This document shows, piece after piece, positions 1 through 8,425 of a stretch of DNA of 64,000 nucleotides. The position numbers and the translations under genes were made by a program. The DNA is from CALKZN01 sp050633585. Its GTDB lineage: Bacteria; Pseudomonadota; Gammaproteobacteria; Arenicellales; Arenicellaceae. Under the pieces are notes generated by a model, which did no database searches, was not told the origin of the DNA, and saw nothing but the letters and a program-made list of their open reading frames with translations. The stretch spans positions 54,795 to 118,794 of the forward strand of contig JBOEGT010000022.1 of the NCBI GenBank assembly GCA_050633585.1, read 5' to 3'. The number at the start of each line of letters is the position of its first letter. Position 1 is the stretch's first letter.

Positions 1-778
1 TTTTATCTTTCAAACCTGCCGCGGCAAACTGTTCCAAAAAGCCCGTTTGATTTGCGCCAACAGGCAACGTCACAACAAAATCAGGTTTGGCCGCTTGAAT
101 CTTTTGAATAGTTGGAGAGTAATCTGTCACTGTCAGAGGCAAAAAGTCTTGTCCAAGCACTTCGCCACCAAATTTTTCGGCATAGATTTTCACCCAGTGG
201 GCTGAAATAGTACCGAAATTATAGTTTGGGGCCATCACGAACATTTTTGGCCCATATTCCTTAATAGACCACTCAATTAATTTGCTCATTTGTTGTGATG
301 CTGAAGCACCTGTAACGAACGTATACTTATCGCAAGCACCGCCCTCATACAATGAACTATAAAAGTATGGAATCTTACGTTGCCTAACAATTGGTCTAAT
401 CGCTTCGCGAGACGAACTCGTCAACCCGGCAAATAACACATCAACTTTATCTTTAAGAGCTAGTGTTTTAGTAAAAACGGTATATTTACTCAATTCCGAT
501 TGAGCATCATATTCAACAAGCTTAATTTCTTGGCCTAGTAAACCGCCTTTCGCATTTAGACTCTTTACCGCAAGATTCAAGGCCTTACTTTGCTGAAGCC
601 CATAGATATTAAGACCACCCGTCAAATCAAAAATTGCTCCGATTTTGACATCTGAGTCTTTAGCGTTAACCGTTGATGCCATAGAAATGCAAGCCGCGCT
701 CAATACAACCAATGAGCTTTTGCACGCCTTTGTAAAAATCCTCGGCATAGATACTTTTCTTTTTTTCTTATCTATCAT
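1..778 (-). CDS. ABC transporter substrate-binding protein, amide/urea/branched-chain type (C-terminus cut by window edge)
   Basis: My own translation of the minus strand is open from an ATG at 778 to base 1, about 259 codons with no stop, so the C-terminus lies outside the window. A positively charged N-terminus and a hydrophobic stretch ending at VNA (about residue 39) form a signal peptide. The mature part starts KIGAIFDLTGG and continues with segments such as FYSSLYEGG and TGASASQQM. These are typical of periplasmic type-1 binding folds of the UrtA/AmiC (Peripla_BP_5) group, which bind urea, short amides or branched-chain amino acids for an ABC importer. GGAG lies six bases upstream of the chosen ATG; a second in-frame ATG at 748 is possible but has no better site. 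The ligand cannot be named from sequence. Permease and ATPase genes, if any, would be to the left. Confidence 0.85.
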   Translation of the reverse strand, partial: MIDKKKRKVSMPRIFTKACKSSLVVLSAACISMASTVNAKDSDVKIGAIFDLTGGLNIYGLQQSKALNLAVKSLNAKGGLLGQEIKLVEYDAQSELSKYTVFTKTLALKDKVDVLFAGLTSSSREAIRPIVRQRKIPYFYSSLYEGGACDKYTFVTGASASQQMSKLIEWSIKEYGPKMFVMAPNYNFGTISAHWVKIYAEKFGGEVLGQDFLPLTVTDYSPTIQKIQAAKPDFVVTLPVGANQTGFLEQFAAAGLKDK

Positions 779-816
779 TTATTACTCCACCAGATAAAAC
801 TGTATATTTATTTTAG

Positions 817-831
817 TCACAACACGTGTGA
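817..831. promoter_or_regulatory. Inverted repeat in the probable promoter of the left-edge binding-protein gene
   Basis: TCACA and TGTGA are separated by five bases, and the centre ACACGTGT is itself a perfect palindrome. The element lies 39-53 bases upstream of the ATG at 778, just upstream of a minus-strand TAAAAT that could be its -10, so it would sit in the promoter spacer. A repressor operator is the simplest reading. The half-sites are in the opposite order to a CRP site. Confidence 0.35.
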
Positions 832-1290
832 TATTTAATAAAAAGAGCGTTTCCCCATACACATAACTATACGCCGATAGCAATGAGCATACTTAGAGAA
901 TGACATGGAAAGGAGAACTTCAGAGAGGAAAATAACAAAAGAACCATCTCACACAATGTAAGCTGATGAGAAAAGCACTCTTGCTAATCAAGGAAACGGA
1001 AGATTGATACTTCGCTTCTTTTGAACAAAACTATCTTGGATAGTCTTGGGTTCAAGATTATTAAAACCTTGTCAAAATATAATTACACTTAATCCATGTT
1101 GTGTCAATGCTATCGATAAAAATACCACTTACCTTAATCATACCCGCATTACTAACTTGTTATTTTTAATAGATATTTCATCTTGAAAAAAATAATAAGT
1201 CAACTCAATAAACTATTGTTTAACCTAATTTTCATAGCGAATTCACTCCAATAAAAAACAATTAATTAAATTGCTATACAATAAATTTAA

Positions 1291-1319
1291 TTGACAATAA
1301 CTCATTATTAATTTATTTT
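1291..1319 (+). promoter_or_regulatory. Sigma-70 type promoter of the TRAP binding-protein gene
   Basis: A perfect -35 TTGACA (1291-1296) and TATTTT as -10 (1314-1319) are separated by 17 bases. Transcription would start near 1326, about 33 bases before the ATG at 1359. AGAGG at 1348-1352 is a good ribosome-binding site, six bases before that ATG. Confidence 0.7.
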
Positions 1320-1358
1320 AAGTTAACGGCTATCATTCCAATTCAGCAGAGGTACCCA

Positions 1359-2390
1359 ATGAAAATAGCAAATTACATCACATCTCAGCCTTCCTTTATA
1401 TTCACATTATTGTGTTTATTATTTTTGCCGATAAGTAGTATCGCCTCCTCCAGTGTTAATGACAAAATCAGCGAGTTGCCAATAAAAATACGCTTCTCTC
1501 ACGTCGTCACTAGCGATACCCCAAAGGGGCATTTAGCTCAAAAGTTTAAAGATATTTTAAAATCTAAGCTCGGAAATAATGTTGTTAGTGTCGAAATATA
1601 TGAAAGCAGCACTTTGTTTAATGACAATGAACTTGCTGACGCCTTGCTTAGAGGAGATGTAGAAATGGGTGTTCCCGCAATATCCAAGTTAAAGAAATAT
1701 TCACAACGATTACAGGTATTGGACTTGCCTTTCTTATTTGTCAGCCCAGAAGCAACCGAAAATTTTCTAAAAGGCCCGTATGGAGATAGGTTATTACGAG
1801 TGGTTGGGCGAAGCGGTTTAAAAGGCCATGGTTTTTTAAGCAGTGGCATGAAACAGTTATCCGCCAAAACGCCAATAAAAACACCCAATGATTTAAAAGG
1901 TTTAAAATATAGAATCATGAATTCAGATGTACTAGAAAGCCAATTTCAGGAGGTTGGTGCAGTACCTGTAAAAAAACCTTTTAGCAAAGTCTACTCCTCA
2001 TTAGCAAGCAACGAAATCGACGGACAAGAAAATACTTGGATCAGTGTTTATTCCAAAAAGCTTCATGAACATCAACCATTCTTCATCGAGTCAAATCATG
2101 GCTATTTGGGCAGCATGGTTTTAACAAGCGACAAATTTTGGCGATCAATTCCGAAAGACATTAAACCCACCATAGAACAAGCATTGAGTGAAGCACTCGA
2201 ACATGCAAACTACATAGCCAAAACCAAGGCACTTTCTGATAAAGAAAAAATCCTTTCGGCTGGTGTTAACTTACATACATTAACATTAGAAGAACGAAAA
2301 GAATGGGTCGCTGCAATGCAACCAGTTTGGGTGAAATTTTCTGATCAAATAGGTACTGAACTCATACAAGCTGCCGCTTCAAGCAGATAA
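1359..2390 (+). CDS. TRAP transporter substrate-binding protein, DctP family
   Basis: This is a periplasmic solute receptor of a tripartite ATP-independent transporter. Residues 1-29 form a signal peptide (hydrophobic core FIFTLLCLLFLPI, then SIAS). The mature protein carries the DctP-fold pattern: a first strand with IRFSHVV, the central segment GLKYRIMNSD containing the conserved carboxylate-binding Arg (R185), and GQENTW around 222-227. At 343 residues it is a normal full-length member. The promoter and ribosome-binding site just upstream fix the start. No dctQ or dctM membrane gene lies on either side, so its partner must be elsewhere or it acts as a stand-alone receptor. The next gene on the same strand is an IclR regulator. 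Substrates of the family are mostly organic acids; the ligand here is unknown. Confidence 0.9.
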   Translation: MKIANYITSQPSFIFTLLCLLFLPISSIASSSVNDKISELPIKIRFSHVVTSDTPKGHLAQKFKDILKSKLGNNVVSVEIYESSTLFNDNELADALLRGDVEMGVPAISKLKKYSQRLQVLDLPFLFVSPEATENFLKGPYGDRLLRVVGRSGLKGHGFLSSGMKQLSAKTPIKTPNDLKGLKYRIMNSDVLESQFQEVGAVPVKKPFSKVYSSLASNEIDGQENTWISVYSKKLHEHQPFFIESNHGYLGSMVLTSDKFWRSIPKDIKPTIEQALSEALEHANYIAKTKALSDKEKILSAGVNLHTLTLEERKEWVAAMQPVWVKFSDQIGTELIQAAASSR

Positions 2391-2613
2391 TATAAGGCCT
2401 TAACTCGAAATGTATTTCCCACATTATTTCAAAACACATTAATGACTCATAAAACTAATTGATGCATCGTTTAATCAACGACTAAAGAGCTTGCATCAAC
2501 TATTAACGCAATCTATCATTCATTTTGTTATGAACTTATTTTGTCTTTTAAGTTAGTTTAATTTTTATTGATAACCTTCTACTAGCTCTGACAAAAAAAG
2601 TGTAATCAATATC

Positions 2614-2635
2614 CTTGTTTATTTTTGTAAACAAG
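2614..2635. promoter_or_regulatory. Perfect 8-bp inverted repeat upstream of the IclR gene
   Basis: CTTGTTTA (2614-2621) and TAAACAAG (2628-2635) flank a six-base T-rich centre and lie 20 bases upstream of the IclR-family start codon. Position and symmetry fit an autoregulatory operator for a dimeric regulator. A terminator for the upstream TRAP gene is less likely because no T-run follows the hairpin. Confidence 0.45.
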
Positions 2636-2655
2636 CAGAATTATTAGCCTTATGC

Positions 2656-3438
2656 ATGAAACAGACTATGGAACAACTTTCTACTGATAGTAAACTTTTT
2701 GTATCTTCGGTAGAAAAGACTTTTCTTGTAATAGACGCATTCTCTAGCGGGCAACAATATTTAAGCCTCAACGAGTTAACCGAACTAACTGGCATGAATA
2801 AAAGTGCTGTCCAACGCTTCACACACTCCCTAGAGGCCATAGGGTATTTACTAAAAGACCCTAAAACAAAATGCTATAGACTAACGCCAAAAGTAATGGA
2901 TATAGCCTATAACTACCTGAGGTCTACACCATTAATCGAAATAATCACACCTCGACTAGTGGATTTTCGAAATACATTCGGAGTCACATTAAATGTCAGC
3001 GTTTTAAATGGTAATGACACTGTCTACATTTTAAGAATTCCATCTCACCAGCAAATACACACTGCTACTTTGGTTGGAAGACGAGTGCCCGCATATTGTT
3101 CAGCTGGAGGGCGATCTATCCTCTCTAAATTGCCTAAAGAAGAATATGAAAGAATCATTCATTCTTCGGAATTAGTTAATCGAACGCCCTATACACTAAC
3201 TGACTCCAAAGCAATTTTACGTCGAATTAAGAAAATCACTCAAACAGGATTTGACACCAACAATCAAGAATGCATTATCGGAGAATTAGTGATAGCCGCT
3301 CCTGTTACTAATGCTTCTGGGCAGCCTATTGCCGCTGTCCACATTCCTGTTTCAACAAGAGACTGGACTGAAGAAAAACTGATTGATGAGATGTCCAACG
3401 AATTACTAGGACTAGTTCAATCAATACACCACCCTTAA
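2656..3438 (+). CDS. IclR-family transcriptional regulator
   Basis: This DNA-binding regulator of catabolic or transport genes has 260 residues, the usual IclR length. An N-terminal winged helix-turn-helix spans about residues 15-75 (VEKTFLVIDAF, then LSLNELTELTGMNKSAVQRF). The C-terminal IclR effector domain spans about 90-255, including the family segments AYCSAGGRSILSKL and FDTNNQECIIGELVIAAPV. The gene converges on the gamma-glutamyltransferase end of the tctCBA operon with a gap of only 29 bases, which makes that operon its most probable target. A perfect inverted repeat 20 bases upstream suggests autoregulation. ATG at 2656 is used; a second in-frame ATG at 2668 is also possible. The effector is unknown. 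Confidence 0.92.
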   Translation: MKQTMEQLSTDSKLFVSSVEKTFLVIDAFSSGQQYLSLNELTELTGMNKSAVQRFTHSLEAIGYLLKDPKTKCYRLTPKVMDIAYNYLRSTPLIEIITPRLVDFRNTFGVTLNVSVLNGNDTVYILRIPSHQQIHTATLVGRRVPAYCSAGGRSILSKLPKEEYERIIHSSELVNRTPYTLTDSKAILRRIKKITQTGFDTNNQECIIGELVIAAPVTNASGQPIAAVHIPVSTRDWTEEKLIDEMSNELLGLVQSIHHP

Positions 3439-3467
3439 CATACAAATATTGGCAAAAGCGCTTCTCA

Positions 3468-5033
3468 TTAAAGGGAAGCGATAGAATCTGACCAAGCCGA
3501 CATAATTTCCGTAACACCATAATTAACATCACCTACTCTTGAAACCGCTGCTGGGCATGCAAAATTATAAGGATAAAATGTCCGAGGAGCAGACACTACA
3601 GAAAACTCTTTTGATAACAAAGATGCCACTTTAGTTGGCAGCTTATCATCTACAACTACTTTGTCTAAATTACTCAAATCTATTCTCGGCGTATGAAACG
3701 CATCACCAATTGACATATCATAGTCGATTAACATAGATGAAACTTGAGAAACGGCTGGAAAAATTTTACGCCCGCCAGAAGCCCCTAAAGCGAAAGAAGT
3801 CTCTTTATAACGGCCAACTATTGGACACATATTGCTAAGACATCGTTTACTAGGCGCAAGTGAGTTTGGCTTACCTTGTTCTGGGTCAAACCACATAATC
3901 CCATTATTCATCAACGCCCCCAATGAAGGCGACATAAACCTTGAACCAAAAACGGACAATAATGTTTGAGTGACTGATACCATATTACCACTAGCATCAA
4001 CAACGCTGAAATGGGTAGTACACGCATCCTCTGGCTCAGTTAAATCTCCATCATTAGCCAGTCGATACTCATAGGCACTTCTCAAGGCTTTAGCGTAGGC
4101 TAGATAATCTTCTGCATTCGGCTTTTTTTCTGAAAAACCATGATGTGATAATTTATCCAATGCCATTGCTAAAGACGGTCCAGCAGTATACTGAGGAGTT
4201 ACGCCCAAACGAGCACCACGGTAATCAACCATCAAGCAATCGCTCACTGAAGCCTGATAAAAGTTTAAGTCTTCTGTTGACAGAAAACCACCGACCTCTT
4301 GAACATCGCGAGCTAAGTCATTCGCTAGTTTTCCTTCGTAAAACGCTCTCCCTCCTTCGTTTGCAATGACTTCTAAAGTATCAGCTAAAGCATCTTGATT
4401 GCACCTTTGCTGTTGATAGGCAGTCCATGCCGATGATTTTGGGTAGCCATTAGATTTCAAAAAAGTCTTCATTGACGCGGGAAACAACGCGAGCTCCTCT
4501 GCTACTGGGGTAATCATGAGTTGAGCATACCAATCAACTAACAAGCCTTTTTTGGCTATATTGACTGAAGGCATGACTAAACTTTTCCAGTCAACACTCG
4601 CAAAAGACTCGTGAGCAACCCTCATTCCATCGACTTGTCCTGGCACAGCAACAGCCCCACCACCAACAGCATTTCGATTTTCAACCACCATAGGCCATGG
4701 AAACAAATCTTTTGAGATTCCTTCTCCAGACAGCTTGTAATAGTCTAAATCTAATTCAGCAGAAGCATTCATACCAAATTCAATTACCTTAGGTGGTTCT
4801 TGGCTATCAGCCATATCAACCACCATAAAACCACCTCCTCCGATGCCGCTCATCCAAGGCTCAACTACACCCAGCGCGAAAGAGGTTGCTATGGCAGCAT
4901 CAACAGCATTACCTCCTTCTTGAAGAACACTAGCTCCTACTTGAGAAGCAACTTTATGCTGTGAAGAAACAATGCCCTTTTTTGAAGAAATGGCAGGCTT
5001 TGAAACAACCTGCGTTTGACTAAAATTATTCAT
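3468..5033 (-). CDS. Gamma-glutamyltransferase family protein
   Basis: This is an N-terminal nucleophile hydrolase that would cleave gamma-glutamyl amide bonds. Family signatures present are GGNAVDAAIATSFALGVVEPWMSGIGGGGFM (residues 40-70) and the autocleavage site CTTHFSVVD, where T339 is the expected nucleophile. Length (521) is near the family norm. There is no signal peptide, so it should act in the cytoplasm, unlike E. coli Ggt. It is the last gene of the operon tctC-tctB-tctA-GGT, with only four bases between its start and the tctA stop. The simplest reading is that the transporter brings in a gamma-glutamyl or related amide that this enzyme opens. The substrate is inferred from context, and acylase-type activity in this superfamily is an alternative. 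Confidence 0.88.
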   Translation of the reverse strand: MNNFSQTQVVSKPAISSKKGIVSSQHKVASQVGASVLQEGGNAVDAAIATSFALGVVEPWMSGIGGGGFMVVDMADSQEPPKVIEFGMNASAELDLDYYKLSGEGISKDLFPWPMVVENRNAVGGGAVAVPGQVDGMRVAHESFASVDWKSLVMPSVNIAKKGLLVDWYAQLMITPVAEELALFPASMKTFLKSNGYPKSSAWTAYQQQRCNQDALADTLEVIANEGGRAFYEGKLANDLARDVQEVGGFLSTEDLNFYQASVSDCLMVDYRGARLGVTPQYTAGPSLAMALDKLSHHGFSEKKPNAEDYLAYAKALRSAYEYRLANDGDLTEPEDACTTHFSVVDASGNMVSVTQTLLSVFGSRFMSPSLGALMNNGIMWFDPEQGKPNSLAPSKRCLSNMCPIVGRYKETSFALGASGGRKIFPAVSQVSSMLIDYDMSIGDAFHTPRIDLSNLDKVVVDDKLPTKVASLLSKEFSVVSAPRTFYPYNFACPAAVSRVGDVNYGVTEIMSAWSDSIASL

Positions 5034-5037
5034 TATA

Positions 5038-6507
5038 TTAAGCCTTAAATGATTTATAACTAATAAACATCAAAGAAATTAATGTTAATGAGAAAAAGAA
5101 TATGGAGATCGGTGTCGATAAAAATACCCACCAATTTCCCGAAGAAATTGTTAACGCTTGCCTCATAGACACTTCCCCAATTGGCTCTAGTACAAAACCA
5201 ATCATCATGGGCGCTAGAGGAAATTCAAGCTTGCGCATAATGTAACCAAGAACACCGAAGCTCAGCATTACCCACAAATCAACGACACTAGAATTAAACC
5301 CATAAACACCCAGCACACAAAGAATAGCAATCATTGGGTACAAGATAGACCGAGGTATTTGAGCAATCTTTGAGAACAATCTAATTGCTAAGATGCCAAC
5401 GATTGGAAGCAACAAACCGGCAATTAATAGTGCGATAAAAATCGCATATACGAGATCTAAATTTTCTGAAAACATTGCAGGACCAGGGGCTAAACCGTGA
5501 ATTAAGAAGGCTCCCAACAGCACAGCTGTAGTCACATCACCAGGTACTCCTAATGACATTAGAGGTATTAAAGCACCCCCACATGTCGCATTATTTGCCG
5601 ACTCTGCTGCTGCAACACCTTCAAGCGAACCTTCACCAAATTCTTCAGGTTTTTTAGACTTTCTTTTTGCTTCGCTATAAGATAAAAAAGCAGCAGGAGT
5701 TGACCCTAACCCTGGAATTGAACCTAAAATAACACCAATAACAGAGCCTCTAAATATCGTTCTAAGGCTTTTTTTAAGTTGCTTTATTCGAAATTTCGTT
5801 CGAACAAACTTCAAGTTTTTCTTTTCCTCTAAAACAGATTTTTCTGACTGAATAAAGATTTCTGATAAAGCAAACAAACCAATTAACATCGCCATTAAAG
5901 AAATACCATTCATCATGGTAATAGCACCAAATGTAAATCTCGGCGTCGCATTCATCGGATCTAAGCCGACAGTGCCAAAAATAAAACCAAACCCAGCTGC
6001 AATGATCCCTTTTGTCAAAGATTTCCCAGAAACTCCAGCCACAATTGTCAGAGAGAACAGGACTAGCATAGCGAATTCTGGTGGGCCAAACTTCGTGGCC
6101 ATTTTAGACAACAAAACTGCACCAAAGATAAGAGATACAGTTGCAATAAAGTCACCAATAACTGACGCCCACAAAGCCATATTCATTGCGTCAGATGCTT
6201 TACCTTTCTGAGTTAACGGATAACCGTCTAAAACTGTTGCTGCTGCTGCAGGAGTTCCTGGAGTATTAATTAAAATAGCAGGGATACAGCCACTAAAAAG
6301 ACACCCTTTATATGCACCCAATAAAATACAAAACGCTGTAATTGGTGGAAAGTTATACGTCAATGGAATTATTAACGCTATTCCCATAGTTCCTGTCAAA
6401 CCAGGAACTGCTCCCATAAAAACACCAAATGCAACACCTATAAATATGGCTACAATATTATTAAATTCAAAAACAAGACTCAGCGCATTTAAGATTTCGA
6501 TATTCAT
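5038..6507 (-). CDS. tctA: Tripartite tricarboxylate transporter large membrane subunit, TctA family
   Basis: This is the large inner-membrane subunit of a TctABC-type secondary carrier driven by an ion gradient and fed by a periplasmic receptor. At 489 residues it matches the family. The TctA signature lies around residues 60-95 (GAYKGCLFSGCIPAILINTPG, then AAAATVLDGYP), repeated in weaker form near 255-300 (IPGLGSTPAAFLSY). Ten to twelve hydrophobic segments alternate through the sequence. It follows tctB by ten bases and precedes the GGT gene by four, so all are co-transcribed. The symbol marks family membership only. Tricarboxylate is not the necessary substrate, since Tct systems carry many carboxylates. 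Confidence 0.92.
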   Translation of the reverse strand: MNIEILNALSLVFEFNNIVAIFIGVAFGVFMGAVPGLTGTMGIALIIPLTYNFPPITAFCILLGAYKGCLFSGCIPAILINTPGTPAAAATVLDGYPLTQKGKASDAMNMALWASVIGDFIATVSLIFGAVLLSKMATKFGPPEFAMLVLFSLTIVAGVSGKSLTKGIIAAGFGFIFGTVGLDPMNATPRFTFGAITMMNGISLMAMLIGLFALSEIFIQSEKSVLEEKKNLKFVRTKFRIKQLKKSLRTIFRGSVIGVILGSIPGLGSTPAAFLSYSEAKRKSKKPEEFGEGSLEGVAAAESANNATCGGALIPLMSLGVPGDVTTAVLLGAFLIHGLAPGPAMFSENLDLVYAIFIALLIAGLLLPIVGILAIRLFSKIAQIPRSILYPMIAILCVLGVYGFNSSVVDLWVMLSFGVLGYIMRKLEFPLAPMMIGFVLEPIGEVSMRQALTISSGNWWVFLSTPISIFFFSLTLISLMFISYKSFKA

Positions 6508-6517
6508 AACTTCTTCT

Positions 6518-6988
6518 CTATACCAATGCTAGGTTTAGCGCATACTTAAATACGGCATACAAAACTAATGAAACAATGCCCGACACACATAAAATAGCAA
6601 CAGGCTTTCTTAAACCAAAAATAACCATTAACATCATTATTAAAAATGGAGCCGCTATAAAGTAACCCACAAACTCGAACAACAAGTTGAAGATCATTAA
6701 TGCAATGAATACATAAACAGGCTTAAAGTTAAAACTCGAACAACTACCTTTATCAGCAGATAGGTTTTTATTAACTGGGCCAAAAAAGCGTTTCAACGTC
6801 GAAAAAAATAAAATTACCCCTGATATAGCAATTAGGACAACACCTAACTTTGGGAAAAACTGTGGAGACACTCCGTTTATGCTCCCTCCTTGAACATAGT
6901 TTGGAATTAACACCAAGTAAAATAACAACGATATAGAAATTACTACAATGGATACAAGCAAGCTTTTTTTAGTTTCATCAGTATTCAT
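6518..6988 (-). CDS. tctB: Tripartite tricarboxylate transporter small membrane subunit, TctB family
   Basis: This small integral membrane protein of 156 residues has four hydrophobic segments (about residues 11-29, 43-63, 90-108 and 112-150 as a double span). That is the standard TctB topology, with the typical GGSINGVSPQFFPKLGVVLIAISGV stretch after the first helix. It would pair with the TctA subunit encoded ten bases downstream. It is separated from tctC upstream by about 106 bases that carry a strong hairpin with a following T-rich tract, so its expression should be lower than that of the receptor. Confidence 0.88.
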   Translation of the reverse strand: MNTDETKKSLLVSIVVISISLLFYLVLIPNYVQGGSINGVSPQFFPKLGVVLIAISGVILFFSTLKRFFGPVNKNLSADKGSCSSFNFKPVYVFIALMIFNLLFEFVGYFIAAPFLIMMLMVIFGLRKPVAILCVSGIVSLVLYAVFKYALNLALV

Positions 6989-6990
6989 AA

Positions 6991-7050
6991 CAACAAAAAA
7001 TAAAAATTAAAAAAATGTGCGTCGAAAGTTTACGTCGCTTTCGACGCACA
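6991..7050 (-). terminator. Intrinsic terminator or attenuator between tctC and tctB
   Basis: A perfect 13-bp stem (TGTGCGTCGAAAG at 7016-7028 pairing with 7038-7050) encloses a nine-base loop. On the minus strand it is followed directly by a T-rich tract (7015 down to 6991). This is a classic rho-independent structure placed after the binding-protein gene and before the membrane genes. Partial read-through would give more TctC than TctB/TctA. Confidence 0.75.
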
Positions 7051-7094
7051 TAAAAAGATCATCCGTGACACAGAGAGCAATAAACTATAATTGC

Positions 7095-8054
7095 CTACTT
7101 CTTTGAAAGCCCTGCTGACTTAATAATCTCACCTTGTTCTGCGAATGTTTTAGATGTGTGATCTTCAAACTCGCTAGGTCCGCGATAATTAATCTGCATT
7201 GCTAATTTTTCTATGATATCTATCAAGGGCTGCTTTGTTGTCGCAGCTTCGATAGAGGCGGCTAACTTAGTCACAACATCTTTTGGCATTCCAGCTGGAC
7301 CCGCAATACCTAAAATTGAAGGCGCAGAAATTGGATAGCCCAAACCTAATAAAGTAGGTACCTCTGGGAATTGCTTCATTGGCTTCTCAGTCAAAATTGC
7401 AAGAAGTTTAAAATCTCCCGACTTTACTTGAGGCAACCACTCAGTAGCACCAGCCATGACATCTACGTGTCCACCAAGCAAGGCTGTTACAGAAGCCGCA
7501 CCACCTTTAAAAGGAACTGCTTTCCAACTTATTCCTTCATGTAACGCTAAACGCTCCATAACAAGGTGCTGAGGTGTTCCAGTACCAGCAATTGCATAGC
7601 TAATTTTTCCAGGGTTTGCTTTCGCATGCTGAACTAACTCTTGCAAAGTATTGTAGGGAGCATCTTTTGGCACAACGACGCCTAAATTCCACTGAGCAAA
7701 CTGAGCGATAAAAGTAAAATCTTTCAACGGATCATAAGGCAAATCTTGCATATGCGGAGTTAATACAGCTGCCCCAGTAGTAAATGTAAAGACATTATAC
7801 CCATCGGCTTTTTGAGTTTTTGCCAGCGCTGCTGCTACCGACCCACCTCCTCCAGGCTTATTTAATACGGTTACTTTTTTGCCTAAATCTTTCTCCATCA
7901 AGCTTGAAAGCACTCGTGCTGTAGAGTCGGTTGTTCCACCAGCTCCATAGCCAACTGTTAAATTAATTGTTCTGCTAGGCCAATCCGTTGCGTTAGCATT
8001 TGAAATCATAAAAGTACTAAAAACTACTGATAACAATAGTATTTTTTTCATCAC
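7095..8054 (-). CDS. tctC: Tripartite tricarboxylate transporter substrate-binding protein, TctC/Bug family
   Basis: This periplasmic receptor of the Bug family has 319 residues. Residues 1-22 form a signal peptide (hydrophobic LLLSVVFSTFMI, cleaved after ANA). Family hallmarks are the opening WPSRTINLTVGYGAGGTTDSTAR and the ligand-loop VLNKPGGGGSVAAA near residue 65. It is the first gene of the operon, with a good promoter (8123-8150) and GAGG eight bases upstream of the ATG. The convergent IclR gene at the far end of the operon is its probable regulator. Bug proteins bind diverse carboxylates and amides. The co-transcribed gamma-glutamyltransferase suggests a gamma-glutamyl or cyclic amide ligand, which is inference. 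Confidence 0.92.
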   Translation of the reverse strand: MMKKILLLSVVFSTFMISNANATDWPSRTINLTVGYGAGGTTDSTARVLSSLMEKDLGKKVTVLNKPGGGGSVAAALAKTQKADGYNVFTFTTGAAVLTPHMQDLPYDPLKDFTFIAQFAQWNLGVVVPKDAPYNTLQELVQHAKANPGKISYAIAGTGTPQHLVMERLALHEGISWKAVPFKGGAASVTALLGGHVDVMAGATEWLPQVKSGDFKLLAILTEKPMKQFPEVPTLLGLGYPISAPSILGIAGPAGMPKDVVTKLAASIEAATTKQPLIDIIEKLAMQINYRGPSEFEDHTSKTFAEQGEIIKSAGLSKK

Positions 8055-8122
8055 ACTTACCTCATAGTTATTTTTAAATCATACCAAGACATTAACTGTT
8101 CTCAATGTTTCGATATATTTAA

Positions 8123-8150
8123 ACTATACTCTCTTTGATATAAATTTCAA
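8123..8150 (-). promoter_or_regulatory. Sigma-70 type promoter of the tctCBA-GGT operon
   Basis: On the minus strand TTGAAA (8145-8150) is followed after 16 bases by TATAGT (8123-8128). The start site would be near 8116, leaving a leader of about 60 bases before the tctC ATG. A weak ACATT/AATGT inverted repeat (8089-8108) lies in that leader and could be a repressor site. Confidence 0.6.
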
Positions 8151-8263
8151 TATTATTTATTGCATTACAATATTAAAGAGATTAAAAATTCAACGCGTTA
8201 AAAAAACATCAATAAAAACATATAGATAAAAAATAAGAATGAAAATCGTATTAACGCTTAAAT

Positions 8264-8281
8264 GAAAGAATCCATTCTTTC
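8264..8281. promoter_or_regulatory. 18-base palindrome, candidate IclR-family operator
   Basis: GAAAGAAT and ATTCTTTC are separated by CC, giving a perfect 8-bp inverted repeat, with further partial symmetry outside (CTTAA and TTAAG). The AATGAAA-type half-site resembles operators of IclR-family proteins such as KdgR. It lies about 115 bases upstream of the tctC -35, so it could be a distal site. It could also simply be a transcript-end hairpin. Confidence 0.4.
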
Positions 8282-8425
8282 TTAAGACTCCAAACCCACA
8301 TAACCATCACAAAATGATGATTGATCTACTAAATAAATCAAAAGTTAATCCTTTTTATATCTATAGGTAACAGCAAAAACCTAAGCTCCGGCAATATCCT
8401 TACTTGCCAGAAAAACCTTTTCTGA

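Larger units (their letters stand above)
779..1358. other. Divergent intergenic region, 580 bases, AT-rich
   Basis: This is the gap between the left-edge binding protein (minus strand) and the TRAP binding protein (plus strand). It contains the 817-831 inverted repeat, a short TAAAC-TATT-GTTTA inverted repeat at 1209-1222, and the 1291-1319 promoter. I see no tRNA, credible ORF or structured RNA in the remaining 900-1200 stretch. Confidence 0.6.
8055..8425. other. Intergenic region upstream of tctC and downstream of the HlyD-like gene
   Basis: This 371-base AT-rich stretch contains the tctC promoter (8123-8150), an 18-base palindrome (8264-8281), and a small A/T-rich hairpin (8408-8424) directly after the stop of the HlyD-like gene. 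A GGCAA/TTGCC pair lies at 8391-8408. None of the hairpins at 8390-8424 is followed by a convincing T-run on the minus strand, so the end of the giant-protein operon is not clearly marked. I see no coding potential. Confidence 0.5.

Noticed and set aside
3459..3480. CGCTTC/GAAGCG hairpin at the convergent iclR/GGT ends as a bidirectional terminator
   Set aside because: The stem is only six base pairs, overlaps the GGT stop codon and has no T-run on either strand.
8391..8424. Small hairpins after the HlyD-like gene as the operon terminator
   Set aside because: Stems are short or purely A/T and are not followed by a proper T-tract on the minus strand.
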